This document shows positions 48,047 to 59,517 of a stretch of DNA of 64,000 nucleotides, in pieces. The position numbers were made by a program, and so were the translations under genes. The notes beneath the pieces were generated by a model. The model saw nothing but the letters and a program-made list of their open reading frames with translations, made no database searches and was not told where the DNA came from. The DNA lies in assembly GCF_048128805.1 (NCBI RefSeq), contig NC_136005.1, forward strand, positions 20,638,260-20,702,259. The letters are read 5' to 3'. Position 1 is the stretch's first letter, and every line of letters starts with the position of its first letter. Source of the stretch: Centroberyx gerrardi. Its lineage: Eukaryota > Chordata > Actinopteri > Beryciformes > Berycidae.

Positions 48047-50404
48047 TTAGTTGGCTAACAGAAAGTTGCTGTCGTTGCAGCTGCCCCTCCGGATCTCTGT
48101 GACCAGGTTATGGAGCTTCTCTGACAACGCCACCTAGCGGGAAGAGAGGGCCACAGACTGTAGGAAAGGAAATCTTTCTTCCAAGTATGCAGTGTAAAGT
48201 GTGTGTAGCTCCTGCATCTCAGAGGAAGTCTGAATTGTTCTGTATTTTTGCATTCAGCACAAATTTGGAAGCAGTGTGTGTATATGTGTATATGTGTGCG
48301 AGACTCACTGTGTAAGAGTCTGGCTCCTGCAGTCTCTTATGTCGAGGGTGCAGGGTCTGGAGGGAGCTCTGGACCTTTGCTCTAGTTTCAGCAGCGCTGC
48401 ACAGAGGGTGTGTGACCTAGAGAGTGTGGCAAACACATACTTAAAGGAAAAATCCACCCTAGGATACCCTTGCACTGTTATATATTGTATTGTTGTGCAT
48501 TGTTCAATGCATTCCAGGAGTAATTTTGTGATGAAGTGTTGTAATTTAATTTAATTAAGTAATTAAATTTTTTAGTGTGCCCACTTTCCCTCAACCTGCA
48601 TCATCTACTTCTACTTAAGTTGGCAATTTCCTACATTTCCCAGAATGCCTTTAAACAACCCCCACATAACGTGCCTGAACTTGTTGCATTCAGCTGTGGG
48701 TTATATGTGTAGGGGGAGAGAGTGATAATGATAGCAGAACAAGAGGTTTTCCAGTTGAAAAAAAAGTCTTGTCAATGTCTTGTGGCTGCATTGCATTATG
48801 GTGTTTTGAGGGTTCTGCTAGTGGAGAAATTGACATCTCTGCCTCTTCTATGATGATTTCTACGATGGATTTCTCCCTGTATGATTGTTGAATGTCGGTG
48901 CAAAATGGCGAGTCAAGAAAGAAGCCCTTGCCTTTTGATTCTGGGGGACTGACACCAAAACCTGAAGTTTACCGTTGATGTTGTAGATAGTTGAATAAAG
49001 AATTTCAGCTTTTAAACTCCACTGTAACTGTGCTGAAATTATCTTGATGTGACACCATATTGTCTACATTTGACCAGTTATCTGCAGAAAAATACACCAC
49101 CAAACAACAAAGTGGGCCCATAAATGCAGAGAACACTGCCAATAGCTGTTTTGTTTTTATAAGTGTTAAAGTGTTTAAGGTTGGATTCTTCGTTCAAGTT
49201 GGCATCTTCTACTCATCTCCATACAGCCATAATTCTATGATGAGGTCTACACAAGCTTCTGAATATGCAGTATCAAAGTATCCTCACCTGTCCTTTGGCA
49301 AAAACGTCCTGGCGCAGACAGGTGACCTGAACTGGAGTGACTGAGTGAGAGGTGTTGTCCCATCCCAGAGGGTAACAGCTCACTGGGACTCCTGCTTCTG
49401 GAGCAGGCTCCGCTGCCAGACACAACAGGTCCAGGAAAGGATGGCCTGAAGAAAAAAAAGGAGTGGGAAACGGAGCAAGAGAGAGACATAAAACATAGAG
49501 AGAGGGAGAATGAAAGCTGTTGAACTGTCAGAAGCGAGTTGGAACAGAGGGGTAGTGAACATGAATTCTCACCCTCAGCGTCTAATAGCCGGTAGACCGC
49601 TTTCCTCCCAGGCACGGTGCTCTTCTCTGGGTCCTCACTGAACTTCATCCTGGGCCTGCCCCTCACCTCCACCAGCTAACACACACACAAAAAGGGAGGG
49701 AGAGAGAGGGAAAGGCCATACGACTGTGAAAGCGATAGAAGAAGTGAGTTTGGAAGGGAGCAGTTGGAGAGTGGGAAACATTAAACTGGTAATCGAGCGT
49801 TTGTCCGTGTGAGTGCGTTCTTTTGTGTTTAACACATTACCTTATACACACAACCCAGAGAGGGCTGTCTTGTGCAGGTGACCAGATGCGTTCCCACGCC
49901 GACCACGTCGATCTCATTCTCCTGAGACAATGATACACAGACCAGGGGGGAAAGGATGAGGGCATGAAGGGAGAGAAGATGAGTGTCAATAAAATGAGCG
50001 ACTTACAATCCCCTGGGTTCAGCCCTCTTACCTTCTTGTTGAGTTCAACCATGCTTTGCTCTGAGATGTTATTGGTGCCAACAATGATCAGCGAATGGAA
50101 AGCAGAGATGGAGAAACTGTAGGGATTAAAGAGTAAAAGGAAACTGTAGTAATCCAAAATAAACCTCTAGAGGCAACAGATGAATTCTGTAGGGCTTATT
50201 ATGGACATACTGACACACCCAAACAGACACATGCAGCCGGGCACCTTACTCACTGCTCGCTGCAGAGTTTGAAGACATGTCGGACGTCCAACGACTGCCT
50301 GCAGAGGTCCCCACTGTCCAGACGAACTCCCACAGGCCTGTAGCCCAGCTCACACAGGGCCAGGGCCACAGCACAGAAGTTCAGCAGACCACTACTGCAG
50401 TCGG

Positions 50405-50441
<37 letters not shown>

Positions 50442-52686
50442 ACACCACATCAGCTTGGAACTTGAGACATTGAGACAGGTGGATGGACGTTTAAAAGTAT
50501 TCTGTCTCTCTTTGGGTCCATCTCGGAAAATCTGAAAAGAGCGGACACGGGTGCAGTTACCAGCTGACACTGTAGCTGTCGATCACAGGCAGGAAGTTGT
50601 GAGGGTAGGCGGCGGCGTAGGACAGGAAGGCAGCCAACTCGCCCTCGCGGATCTTCCCCGGCTCCGCTCCCAGCAGCTCACACACACGGCCCAGCCAACC
50701 CTTGGTCAGCGAGATGAGGTCAATTGGGTCGGGGTCCCCATTCTCTGCCACTAGAGTCTGATTGGGCACGGACAAGAGAGGACACATTAACTACATGTCA
50801 CTGTGAACTGGATACTACATAATAACAAATCGCTGAATTGAAGATTGATTACAATACAGATCGGTTGATATACTGTAGTAATATGTCACTCGTTACGGAT
50901 GATCAGAGGAGAGGTTACGGAGACTCACTTGTGGCCACACCTCCTCCAGGGAGGAAAAGGACGTGACATAGGAGTGTGCCATGGTACCTGCTACAGGGAT
51001 CCCAAACAGGAAACCAGCCTGAACATTACTGGTGAGATCAAACCCTGGGAGACAGATTCCAGAGTCAGTCTGTGCGTGTGTGTTAGTGCAAATGCTTTTC
51101 CCACAGTGCTGTTGCTCCAGCGACACGGGCATCAAAAGAGCAAATTCAAGTCAGTCAACCAGGGCAAAACACTTCACTGCTCTATACCTGTCTGCTCTGA
51201 AAGTTCACATTTTACATCTTATGTTGTTCATTGAGCAGTATCTACTTAAAGAAAGAAAGTTAAAGTTCTATTCCCACAATCATCTTCTTACATTCAGAAA
51301 GAACTAGTCTTCCTTCTCATGTCAACATCTGAGGAAATATCTAAAAAAAATCTTGTTTTCTTTTGGATGTTTACTATTGGAGATACTATCAAAAGGTAGT
51401 TCAAAGAGAATTCAAAACCCTGTCTGACATGCAGGTACCTGGCACAAGATGAGGGCGACAATCGGTTGCAAACTTTCCCATCTAGCACTCTGTCGTTGAA
51501 CTTGTCTGTCCATTCTTTGCTAACTGTTTGTGTATACTGTTTGTATCGTACTAATAAAGGTCTGTGTGCTTTAAATGTTGTCCTGTGACTTTTCACTGAT
51601 GTGCATCACAGTCTGTGTACTTCCCCTCAGTGAGCATGCCTACATCCATATGTGTTTTCTTTTTAATATCTGCTGTTGACCTGTCACCAAACACTATATG
51701 TGTGTATCTGCCTTAATGTTGTCCTCTGGTTATGTTTTTAATTTTAGGCAGCCACTAATGACATCTGACCAGGGACTACAGAAGAAAACGAGCCTTTTTG
51801 GCTAACTCTAGGACATTTACAGAAATATGTGCATTGTCCCTGTCAAATAACCGAACATATGGTTGATATTTGTTCTGTCTTTCGAAATCATTTTTATCTA
51901 GCTAGCTGTATTTTAAAAAAACGCAAATGTGCCATGGGACTGTACAGAATGTGAACTTGTTGAGTGGGAGAAAGTGAATTTGTGACTGAAAACACAGCAT
52001 TCACCTCCAATGTGTGTGTAGCGTGAGGCGGTGAGCCCGCCATCTGGTCCCTGAGCCCTCCTGAGACCCATCTCCAGCAGCTTCCTCCTGGGGCCAGCCG
52101 CCAGGCGGAAGCGGGCTGCATTACTGCATACCAGACTAGCAACAGAAATGAGAAAAAGAGACAGAGAGAAACAAAATGGGTGCCCAGCTATAACTGGCTG
52201 ACTCGCGTTGGAAGCCGTGGTAAAATACCCAATATACACACACCTGTGACAGCAGAAAAGCTAATTTAACTATTCATACACTGGCCAAAAATCACCACTC
52301 ATACCAACCACTCAACATATGTGTCACTTAGCAACCACATTGTTTAGCTGCTGTTAAGAACTATATTGCCTGGTAGAAGAATAACATTTGAGAACAAAAA
52401 AAGTTTGTGTACTGTAAGATGTAATTACCTATTTATAATAGTTGATCTACCTTTTTTGTTCCTGCACATGTAACTTGTAATGATATTATCCTATTTTCTC
52501 TGTTCCTATAATTTTTATTGTCTATTTGTGATTTTGTCTTTATCACTGCACTTAAACATTGTATTGGAATTTTTCAATCTTGAAATGTGTGTAATTGTGA
52601 ATAAAGATTTAGTGTTAAAAAAAAAAAAGAAGAACATTTGAATATTATATTTTTTTTAATTATCAATCAAAGATGGCCACTTAGTC

Positions 52687-52739
<53 letters not shown>

Positions 52740-54348
52740 CGGTTGTTACCTGGCATAGTTGACCAGACACAGTAGGCTAGTCTCCAGCAGTTGAACCACA
52801 GCCAGAGGTCCTGCCACCTCCATCAGAGGCACCTGCAGACGTTCCAGAAATACAGCGCAAGTTACACCCTGTGACCCGCAGCCACAACCCCGACTGTGAC
52901 CTTTGACCTACACCATGACCCCGGACCCCTGCAGCTCACCCTGGCAAAGACCACAGTCCCCTCGGGGACGGAGCAGAGAGTGACCCCGGAACAGTCCAGG
53001 CCTCGCAGGAACTGGAAGAAGGCAGGGTCAGTGGCTGGGGGCAGGACCGAGTGCAGGTACTCCACATCTGGATCCATGGAGATTCACAAAACAGATATAC
53101 ACCCTCAACACATTACATGCAACAATGTCCCTTAGACACAATAATATATCACTTCCCTACAGCGGGCATGGGAAGTCCGAAAACTGTTTCAAAAAAATAA
53201 ACAAAACCTATCACAAACCTATCCCACATGTGCACTGACACAAGCACGTGTGTCTCTTCCATGTGCCCTCTCTCCCTCACATGTCCTGTCTCTCTCACCA
53301 CACACACACACACATGCCCGACAGTAATGGAGCTGAATCTAATAACCTCCTGTACAGCTAATGTCATTAGATCTGAAAGGGTAAGAGTGGGATGGACAAG
53401 ACACTTTCTCGTGTGGCAGCCAACAACTGACAGCTTCCTGAAGATTTGAAATGGGATGACCAAGGTGGGACACAGACATATTTCAATGCTGCCATGACCT
53501 GTCACAGGTATGAATGGCACTCCAGGAATGTCATTCCCAAGCTCAATTAAGCTACATTTGTTGCTTTTCGCAAGACTAGGCTACCTCTTTGCCTACTTGC
53601 AACTTCCAAGTAGGTTGCTTGCAATTCCATGAGCACTGGCCAATCATACTGCGTTTCAGGCAATGCCAGTGACAAATGTCAAAGTTCAGGTCTGCATATT
53701 TAGCAGACAAGGAAAATGTATTTGCGGATGATGGTGATATACCCTTAAGTCTGGATAGGTGTAAAGCGTTTTGCTGGGTTTGCCCTGTTGCTGTAATGAG
53801 TGACACAACCCACGAGCGAGACATTACGGGCTGTCATGGAAGTATTATACTATAGTCATAGTGTTGTAGGCCGAAGTTCAACACACAGCAAAGTTCACCG
53901 AGATACATTTACATTCCTGCGTTATCCATAGAGAGCCCGGGGGTTGCGTGCTGAAAGTATTGCGCAATCAGAACGGCATGCTAATGAATTGGAGGAAAAG
54001 CAATCCAATGTCAAATGTGATGACGAATAAGAGCATCATTACCAATCTTTATTGCTCACTTTTGAATATTAAGAGTATTAAGCCCACGCTTACTTCCTCA
54101 CCTTCGTCCGTGAATCGAAAGCTCCGCAGGAACAGCAGACAGTCGTGCAGCCCGGAGAAGAGCGAGAAGCCGCCGCCGAACGGGTTGTCCCTGAAGAATA
54201 ACTCAAACACGGCGGGCTCCTGGTGCCTGCCAGCTCGCCAGTAGGCATACGCCATGGTGAACTGGTACAGGTCCGTCAGCAGCGGGGGGACCCGTTCGCG
54301 GATAGACCGCTCCATGACCTCGCATGTCTTGCTGGACGGCGCTGCCAT
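48047..54348 (-). CDS. naprt: nicotinate phosphoribosyltransferase
   Basis: Cytosolic enzyme of the Preiss-Handler NAD pathway: nicotinate + PRPP (+ ATP) to nicotinate mononucleotide. Exons on the minus strand: 54102-54348, 52940-53067, 52750-52832, 52005-52135, 50929-51044, 50561-50757, 50254-50394, 50032-50116, 49841-49921, 49573-49675, 49288-49445, 48309-48416 and 48047-48133. They give 554 codons plus stop (human 538). The N-terminal signature is [18 protein letters not shown]. The middle has [19 protein letters not shown] and [13 protein letters not shown], in which His220 matches the phosphorylated His213 of the human enzyme. [14 protein letters not shown] and [11 protein letters not shown] are the phosphate/PRPP-binding part. 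I chose the MAAPSSK start as in human MAAE-; an in-frame ATG 27 nt upstream is an alternative. Retroposed and inverted-repeat insertions lie in introns 3 and 11. It is adjacent to c8orf82 on the same strand. Confidence 0.95.
48443..49192. mobile_element. inverted-repeat element, family 1, copy 2
   Basis: The left terminus is AAAGGAAAAATCCACCCTAG. The right terminus, read inward, is GAAGAATCCAACCTTAAA. The interior is collinear with the element at 32136-32803 and in the same orientation. It is about 80 bp longer than copy 1. It lies in intron 11 of naprt. Confidence 0.75.
50407..50440. repeat. (CA)n microsatellite
   Basis: CA tract directly upstream (on the gene strand, as GT) of the acceptor of naprt exon 7, ending 11 nt from the AG. 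Confidence 0.9.
52392..52632 (+). mobile_element. retroposed 3'-end sequence with poly(A) and target duplication
   Basis: AATAAA (52600-52605) is followed 11 nt later by an A-rich tail starting at 52617. The insert is bracketed by AACATTTGA at 52383-52391 and 52633-52641. This is the signature of target-primed reverse transcription by a LINE. No coding frame remains, so it is a retroposed 3' untranslated fragment or an unknown SINE. It lies antisense in intron 3 of naprt. Confidence 0.75.
52693..52738. repeat. (GT)n microsatellite
   Basis: GT tract; on the naprt strand it is (CA)n starting about 12 nt after the donor of exon 3. Confidence 0.95.
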
Positions 54349-55905
54349 GTTATTCAAGCCCGAGCTCCAGTTCAACTAATGCCGAGATCTCTGGGACTTG
54401 CAGTTCTTTAAGGCCCCCCTCTGACTCTTCTCGCCCACTGTTGGCATGCACGAGGACCAAAGCCTCTACACCTAAAACACCTCGAGGAAATAGGCTACCA
54501 CAAGTAACCTACCTTGCTGGCAATGTAATGCGCAGAAAAGCAAGGCGTGACACACATCTATCCAAACAGGTTTATGTAAATTGCAGTTCCAGTTTCAGCT
54601 ATTTACTGCTTTCCAGTAAGTAAACATGGGCTAATGTTCTCAGCTGACCAGTGCTTAATTTGTGCCGGACCTCGCGGTTTTGGACTACCTGCATTCCGGT
54701 TACAGTTTAACTCGTTTCCAGATTAACTGGTGACCGTAGTTTGATGCGTCAGTGGTTACCTGGTTACTCGGAGCGACGGCAGATGTTGCAACCAGGAAGA
54801 GAAACTTTAGCTGACCTCGCGAATGCCTTAATAATTTCTGTGCCAATTGTAACTGTCATTTCAGTAAATATTCATCTGATTGTGATGTTGATCTGTAAGT
54901 TCTTTAATGCAGCTGAGCGCGTGACATTCGTCAACCGCATTTTGAATGTTGAAATGACATAACAAAACAGGAAACAAGTGATTCGGTCGGTCTCATTTAT
55001 TCAAAACAGGTTTTGACTCCATCTTCAAAAGTATATCCCAAAAGCTTGTAAGGAAATTGTCTTTACCAAGACACATTTCAGTTTCTAAAATGATCCTGGT
55101 ATAATGCACAATATATTTCCATAGGATAATTAAATATGATCTATATATATATTCACATTCTGTACATATTTTCTACCATCTGTATATCACAACATGTACA
55201 GCTAGCAATGCACACTAGCACATCCACTCTGCACTGCAGTCATCTGCTAACCTGTAAATCTGCCAATGAAGACACTGTAGCTGCATTTATGTGTTGTATT
55301 ATTCTCAATATGTTCTTTTGTTTTATAATTATTTGATGTAAAATCATCAATACTCAGTGTACCAAGTATTTGCTGTCTTCTTTATCCTTTTCTCTGCTGC
55401 TATAATGAGCCAATTTCTCATCTGGGATCATTTGTTTCATCTAATTGAACAGATTTCCGTGTGATTAAATATTATCTAAATGCTAGAACAGTATAACACC
55501 AAGTCTGTTGACTTGGAGGGACATCAGGGTGGAAGATGACTGTGACACTGAACGGACAGCTGAGCATAGTTAGTGTTGTTTTTTACTGGATGTACATCAC
55601 AGCATTTACATTGAGCAACTTCCAGCCTCTTATCTCAACCCTTTGTAGCCTTAGGTAATGGAATCCAATCAATTATACAGCTTGCATCATCAGTATATGA
55701 CAAGCCACTTTCCACACATCGCATAACTCAAGGCAGACATCACCCCAGGCTCCGATCAGCAACAATCACTGTTCAGTAGGCCATTGTAATAGGGAGCGTG
55801 AGCATATAACACAGCAGTTGTCGATATGGGCCATTAACTGGATGTCGACATTTTGACAGGATAAAATTTCAAATATCAAGGTGTCCCTTTAACCTGTTCT
55901 GCACA
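54349..55905. other. spacer between naprt and c8orf82
   Basis: The left part is the naprt promoter and leader. The right part should be the 3' untranslated region of c8orf82. No other exon recognised. Confidence 0.5.
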
Positions 55906-57166
55906 TTAGCCCATCCCTCCCTCCTGCCCACTGCCCTCCTCTTCCCTGGGGAAGCATCCTGCTAGCTCATTGGTCAGTGTGTGCTGTTGCCCTCCCCAAA
56001 CGAAGTGCGTGGGCTGTCCCGACTGGCCTTGCTCCGGCGGGTAACCGAAGAAGGGGCTGAGCTCGATGGCGAGGGCCGACCTCACCAGGCCGACGCCCCC
56101 CCCACGCTCGGAGCAGGGGTGGTACACCCGCCCGCTGGCAGGGTGCATGTAGAGGGCCTCTGGGCGGAACGGCACCGCCAGCTTCTCTCCGCCCCCGCAG
56201 TAGGACAGCAGCTCCGGCGCTCCCGCGGTTCCTTGTGCCTCCGCAGGCCCCTGCAGCAGGTGGGTGAAGACCAGGGGTCGGTCGTCACAGCGCACAAAGT
56301 TCCTCTCCCTCCCGCACAGGGACAAGAAGGGGAAGTGCTCCTCGTACCGCCCGCTCTGATTAAAACGCAGGCGGTTGAAGAAGAAGACCAGGAACTGCTT
56401 ATCTGACAATAGAGAAACAGAGATGCTGGGGAGCTGCTGTACAATGAAGCGATAGAAGGCTGAAGCAGAAAAATACATTACTCTAATGCTATCAGACATT
56501 AGCAATGGCTTCAGTCCATTGAGTGTACAGGCCATACATTTATGTCTGGTAACTTACCATATGTGCTTTCTAGGTGGAAGGTGAATACAAGAGGCCCAAA
56601 GCAGTTTGTCATGCAAAGCTGAATAAGCCCTTTCTGTAACGTTACACAGTAATACACAGCACATGACTAAGCATGAGTAATTAGCAGGGTTAATCATGTT
56701 TTTGAAAACGTAAGAGGTATGCTGATTCATATCAGGTGGAGGGAATTTTGACTGATTCACATGTTCCAGCTAGGGGTACATTGCAAAATGTATAATATGA
56801 TTTTGTGTGTGTGTGTGTGTGTGTGTGTACTCAGTTTTACCTTTGAAGCAAGTGACAAAGTTCTTCACTTTAGTGTCGTCAAGGAACAGCTGTAAGTTGA
56901 GCACACCGTCACCTTGTAAATTTATGCTAGCAGGAGACTCAACAATGTGACAAGTGTTAGCTAGGAAGACTTGTTTCTATGACAACGCAGACATTCACCT
57001 GTCCTTGATGGTCAATGTAATAGAAGTATTCACGAATGCGAGGTTCGGGACTCTGGCCTTGGATGTAAGTGGCACTGGTCCGTAACCAGTAGGACGCAGT
57101 GAAGCTGGGCAGGCATCGCAGATATTTCAGCCCGCTGCTGAGAGCTCGAGGCGGAGGACACAACAT
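55906..57166 (-). CDS. c8orf82: UPF0598 family protein (C8orf82 homologue)
   Basis: Member of the uncharacterised UPF0598 family; biochemical function is unknown. Exons on the minus strand: 56999-57166, 56841-56889 and 55906-56402, giving 237 codons plus stop (human about 216). Family landmarks are YIQGQSPEPRIREYFYYIDH, LFLDDTKVKNFVTCFKD, FLVFFFNRLR-NQSGRYEEHF, SLCGRERNFVRCDDRP, LSYCGGGEKLAVPF and GGGVGLVRSALAIELS. The N-terminus (MLCPPPRALSSGLKYLRC) is basic and hydrophobic without acidic residues and could be a mitochondrial presequence, which is inference. The first ATG of the open exon is used. A longer open frame upstream of exon 3 comes from reading into the intron. It lies on the same strand as naprt and head-to-head with marveld3. 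Confidence 0.93.
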
Positions 57167-57640
57167 AGCCGAGCACGACGACTGGACTTGTACGAAAATA
57201 GAGACAGGACTGGTTTATCCAGTGACAACCACTTTATGTTACCTGGGAGTCTTTAAGTTAAGAGGCAGCTAAATAACCCAGGCTTACCCTCATATTGTTA
57301 TTTTCAGCAGCATCAGTGAGTGTAGAGATGCAAACCGGAAGAGTTTGCCCGTTGTTCTTCTTCTTGTTGTTTATTATGGCAGACTAGACGCAGCAATGGC
57401 GCGTTGCTGCCCTCCACCGTCCGGAATGTGGCCTAAACCCGTAGGTAAATTGTAGTACAATTCATAGTTCTTTGAGTCACTGGGTTTGTCTTAGACTGCA
57501 TTTCCATGGTTATGGAAGAAGTCCAGAACTTTCCTTGTTATTTTTCAGTCACCCATGCCCAACATTTCCCTATTTCCTACAGTAAAGCAACACATTATGA
57601 TGTAGCCTACTGTTTCCATCTCCCCAGTCCTACACTCAAA
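57167..57640. other. c8orf82 upstream region
   Basis: Probable 5' leader and promoter of c8orf82. There is no TATA box, and CpG content is modest around 57300-57430. Confidence 0.4.
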
Positions 57641-58032
57641 CATGACATAACATAACATAACATAACATAACATAACATGACATGACATGACATGGCATAA
57701 CATGACATGACATGACATGACATGACATGACATAACATAACATACCATAACATAACATAACATAACATAACATAACATAACATAACATAACATAACATAA
57801 CATAACATGACATGACATGCCATGACATGGCATAACATAACATGACATAACATAACATAACATGACATGACATGACATGCCATGGCATAACATGACATGA
57901 CATGGCATGGCATGGCATGACATAACATAACATGACATGGCATGGCATGGCATGGCATGGCATGACATGACATAACATGACATGACATGACATGACATGA
58001 CATGACATGACATGACATAACATAACATAACA
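57641..58032. repeat. pentanucleotide array, CATAA / CATGA / CATGG units
   Basis: About 78 tandem 5-bp units of the form CAT(A/G)(A/G/C). Units occur in blocks: CATAA runs at 57766-57805, CATGA runs at 57706-57730 and 57961-58015, and CATGG runs at 57901-57920 and 57938-57960. The 5-bp unit has no stop codon in any minus-strand frame, which produces three overlapping false frames of 135-162 codons. Confidence 0.97.
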
Positions 58033-58750
58033 TTTTTTTGCATTTACATTAAAGGTCTTATATCGACTCCCTGTATACTAGTTATGAGAAAGCAATTGAA
58101 ACATCCATTAAGATTGTTTAATTGATTGAGGATAGATACAATGACACTGATTTGTTATTTTATCCAAACATTGCACATTTATTTATTTATTGGGCTGTTT
58201 ATTTTATTTATATTAGCTGATTCCCCGTGCTTTATTTTTACATTATGGAAAGTAGTTGTGATATTATTATCATATGTGAGTTGAATGTTATTATTTATTC
58301 ATTTTTTTGTTTTTAAACAAAGAACTTTGGGAAAAGTAACACAAACGAATAATACAGTAGGCTGTCACCAAAATTCTTCATATTCCAGCAAGTCAATGTG
58401 AATATTAAAATTATGAATTCATCAGCCGTATCTTCTCGTGTCTGTAGGAGGGAAATGCCCTATGTAATTCAAGGCAGAGAGCATATAGTGGAGTGAACAC
58501 AACAAGCCTCTTCAGAGATCCCAGTGACAGCCATAAATCTCAGCACATAAACAACAACATTCCTCGGACAGGCCGCTCATATTAAGAGTCCAACACCCCC
58601 TAAAACAGAGGCGTATGTCTTTCGCCTCAGGGATGGGACTGACATCAGACAAAGCGGCCAATTCAGACGCACTGGTCATAACTTGAATATCATCCAAAAA
58701 GCCTTGCTCAGTGTGGAAGACTGTAGTCGGTCTAGATCCTCTCTCCAGCT
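58033..58750. other. AT-rich spacer, no gene recognised
   Basis: Very AT-rich to about 58440. No exon that I can assign. Confidence 0.5.
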
Positions 58751-58950
58751 GTGGTCTCTTCTCCAATAAAGAGCTCCCCCACCTGTGAAGCGGTGTCACA
58801 CACTTCCGCCTTGCCTCCTCCCTGCTGGGTGGGTGGAGTTAGTCTACCTGGCCACAACAAGACCGAGCTGTGTGTGATATCTGGATCAAACAATGGCATC
58901 AGATTTGGACTTGTGATTGCCCTCCTCGCCATCGTTTTGACAGTAAGTTC
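58751..58950 (+). promoter_or_regulatory. candidate upstream exon / 5' leader of marveld3
   Basis: A good donor (ACA|GTAAGT at 58950/58951) precedes the first certain marveld3 exon by 0.56 kb. It is most simply a 5' untranslated exon. An open frame through it (from ATG 58751) ends with a hydrophobic run, RFGLVIALLAIVLT, and would join the next exon in frame. Whether it is translated cannot be told from sequence. Confidence 0.35.
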
Positions 58951-59517
58951 AAACCCAAGCTTATCGCGGGCCGACCGTTAATTCGGCTGTGATTCTGCTT
59001 GCTTTATTATACACTACGGGACATTGTTTTTAAGTTTGACTGTTTTTGAAGGCCTGTACTGTTCGGGAGCCCTCGATAAAATGGTTTAGAAGGCTTCATA
59101 TTTCAAGATAGATAAGGCTTTTTTGTAATTTAAAGTGTTTTTCTTTTTTCTGTTCCTATCCCCAACGAAAAATCACTATAATATAGGCCACCTGTATGGA
59201 CTTAGTGTGTCTTTAAGATACTCAATAGTAGTCTAAGTTTACAGCGACCTTATAGTAGGCCTAATGGTATTTTGTATCTCCTATGGTAGGCCTATCACTA
59301 TTCCTATAATATCATAATATCCATATAGGATATCCTATTATATAGTCTAGTTTGTTGGCCAATATCCTTCTAAAATGTAAGACTCTGGTTTCTTCTTCGT
59401 AAGGGAACTTGGCCAGTCCTCTAGCCTATTAACTTTGTTCAAAGCCAATAAAATGTTCAAAGGTCACTGTTGTGTGTCTATATGAATGGGTTGATGGCTT
59501 TATTTCCCGCACAGGCT

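Noticed and set aside
57545-58043. Three overlapping Met/Cys/His-rich open frames on the minus strand
   Set aside because: A 5-bp repeat unit without stops is open in every frame; no gene context.
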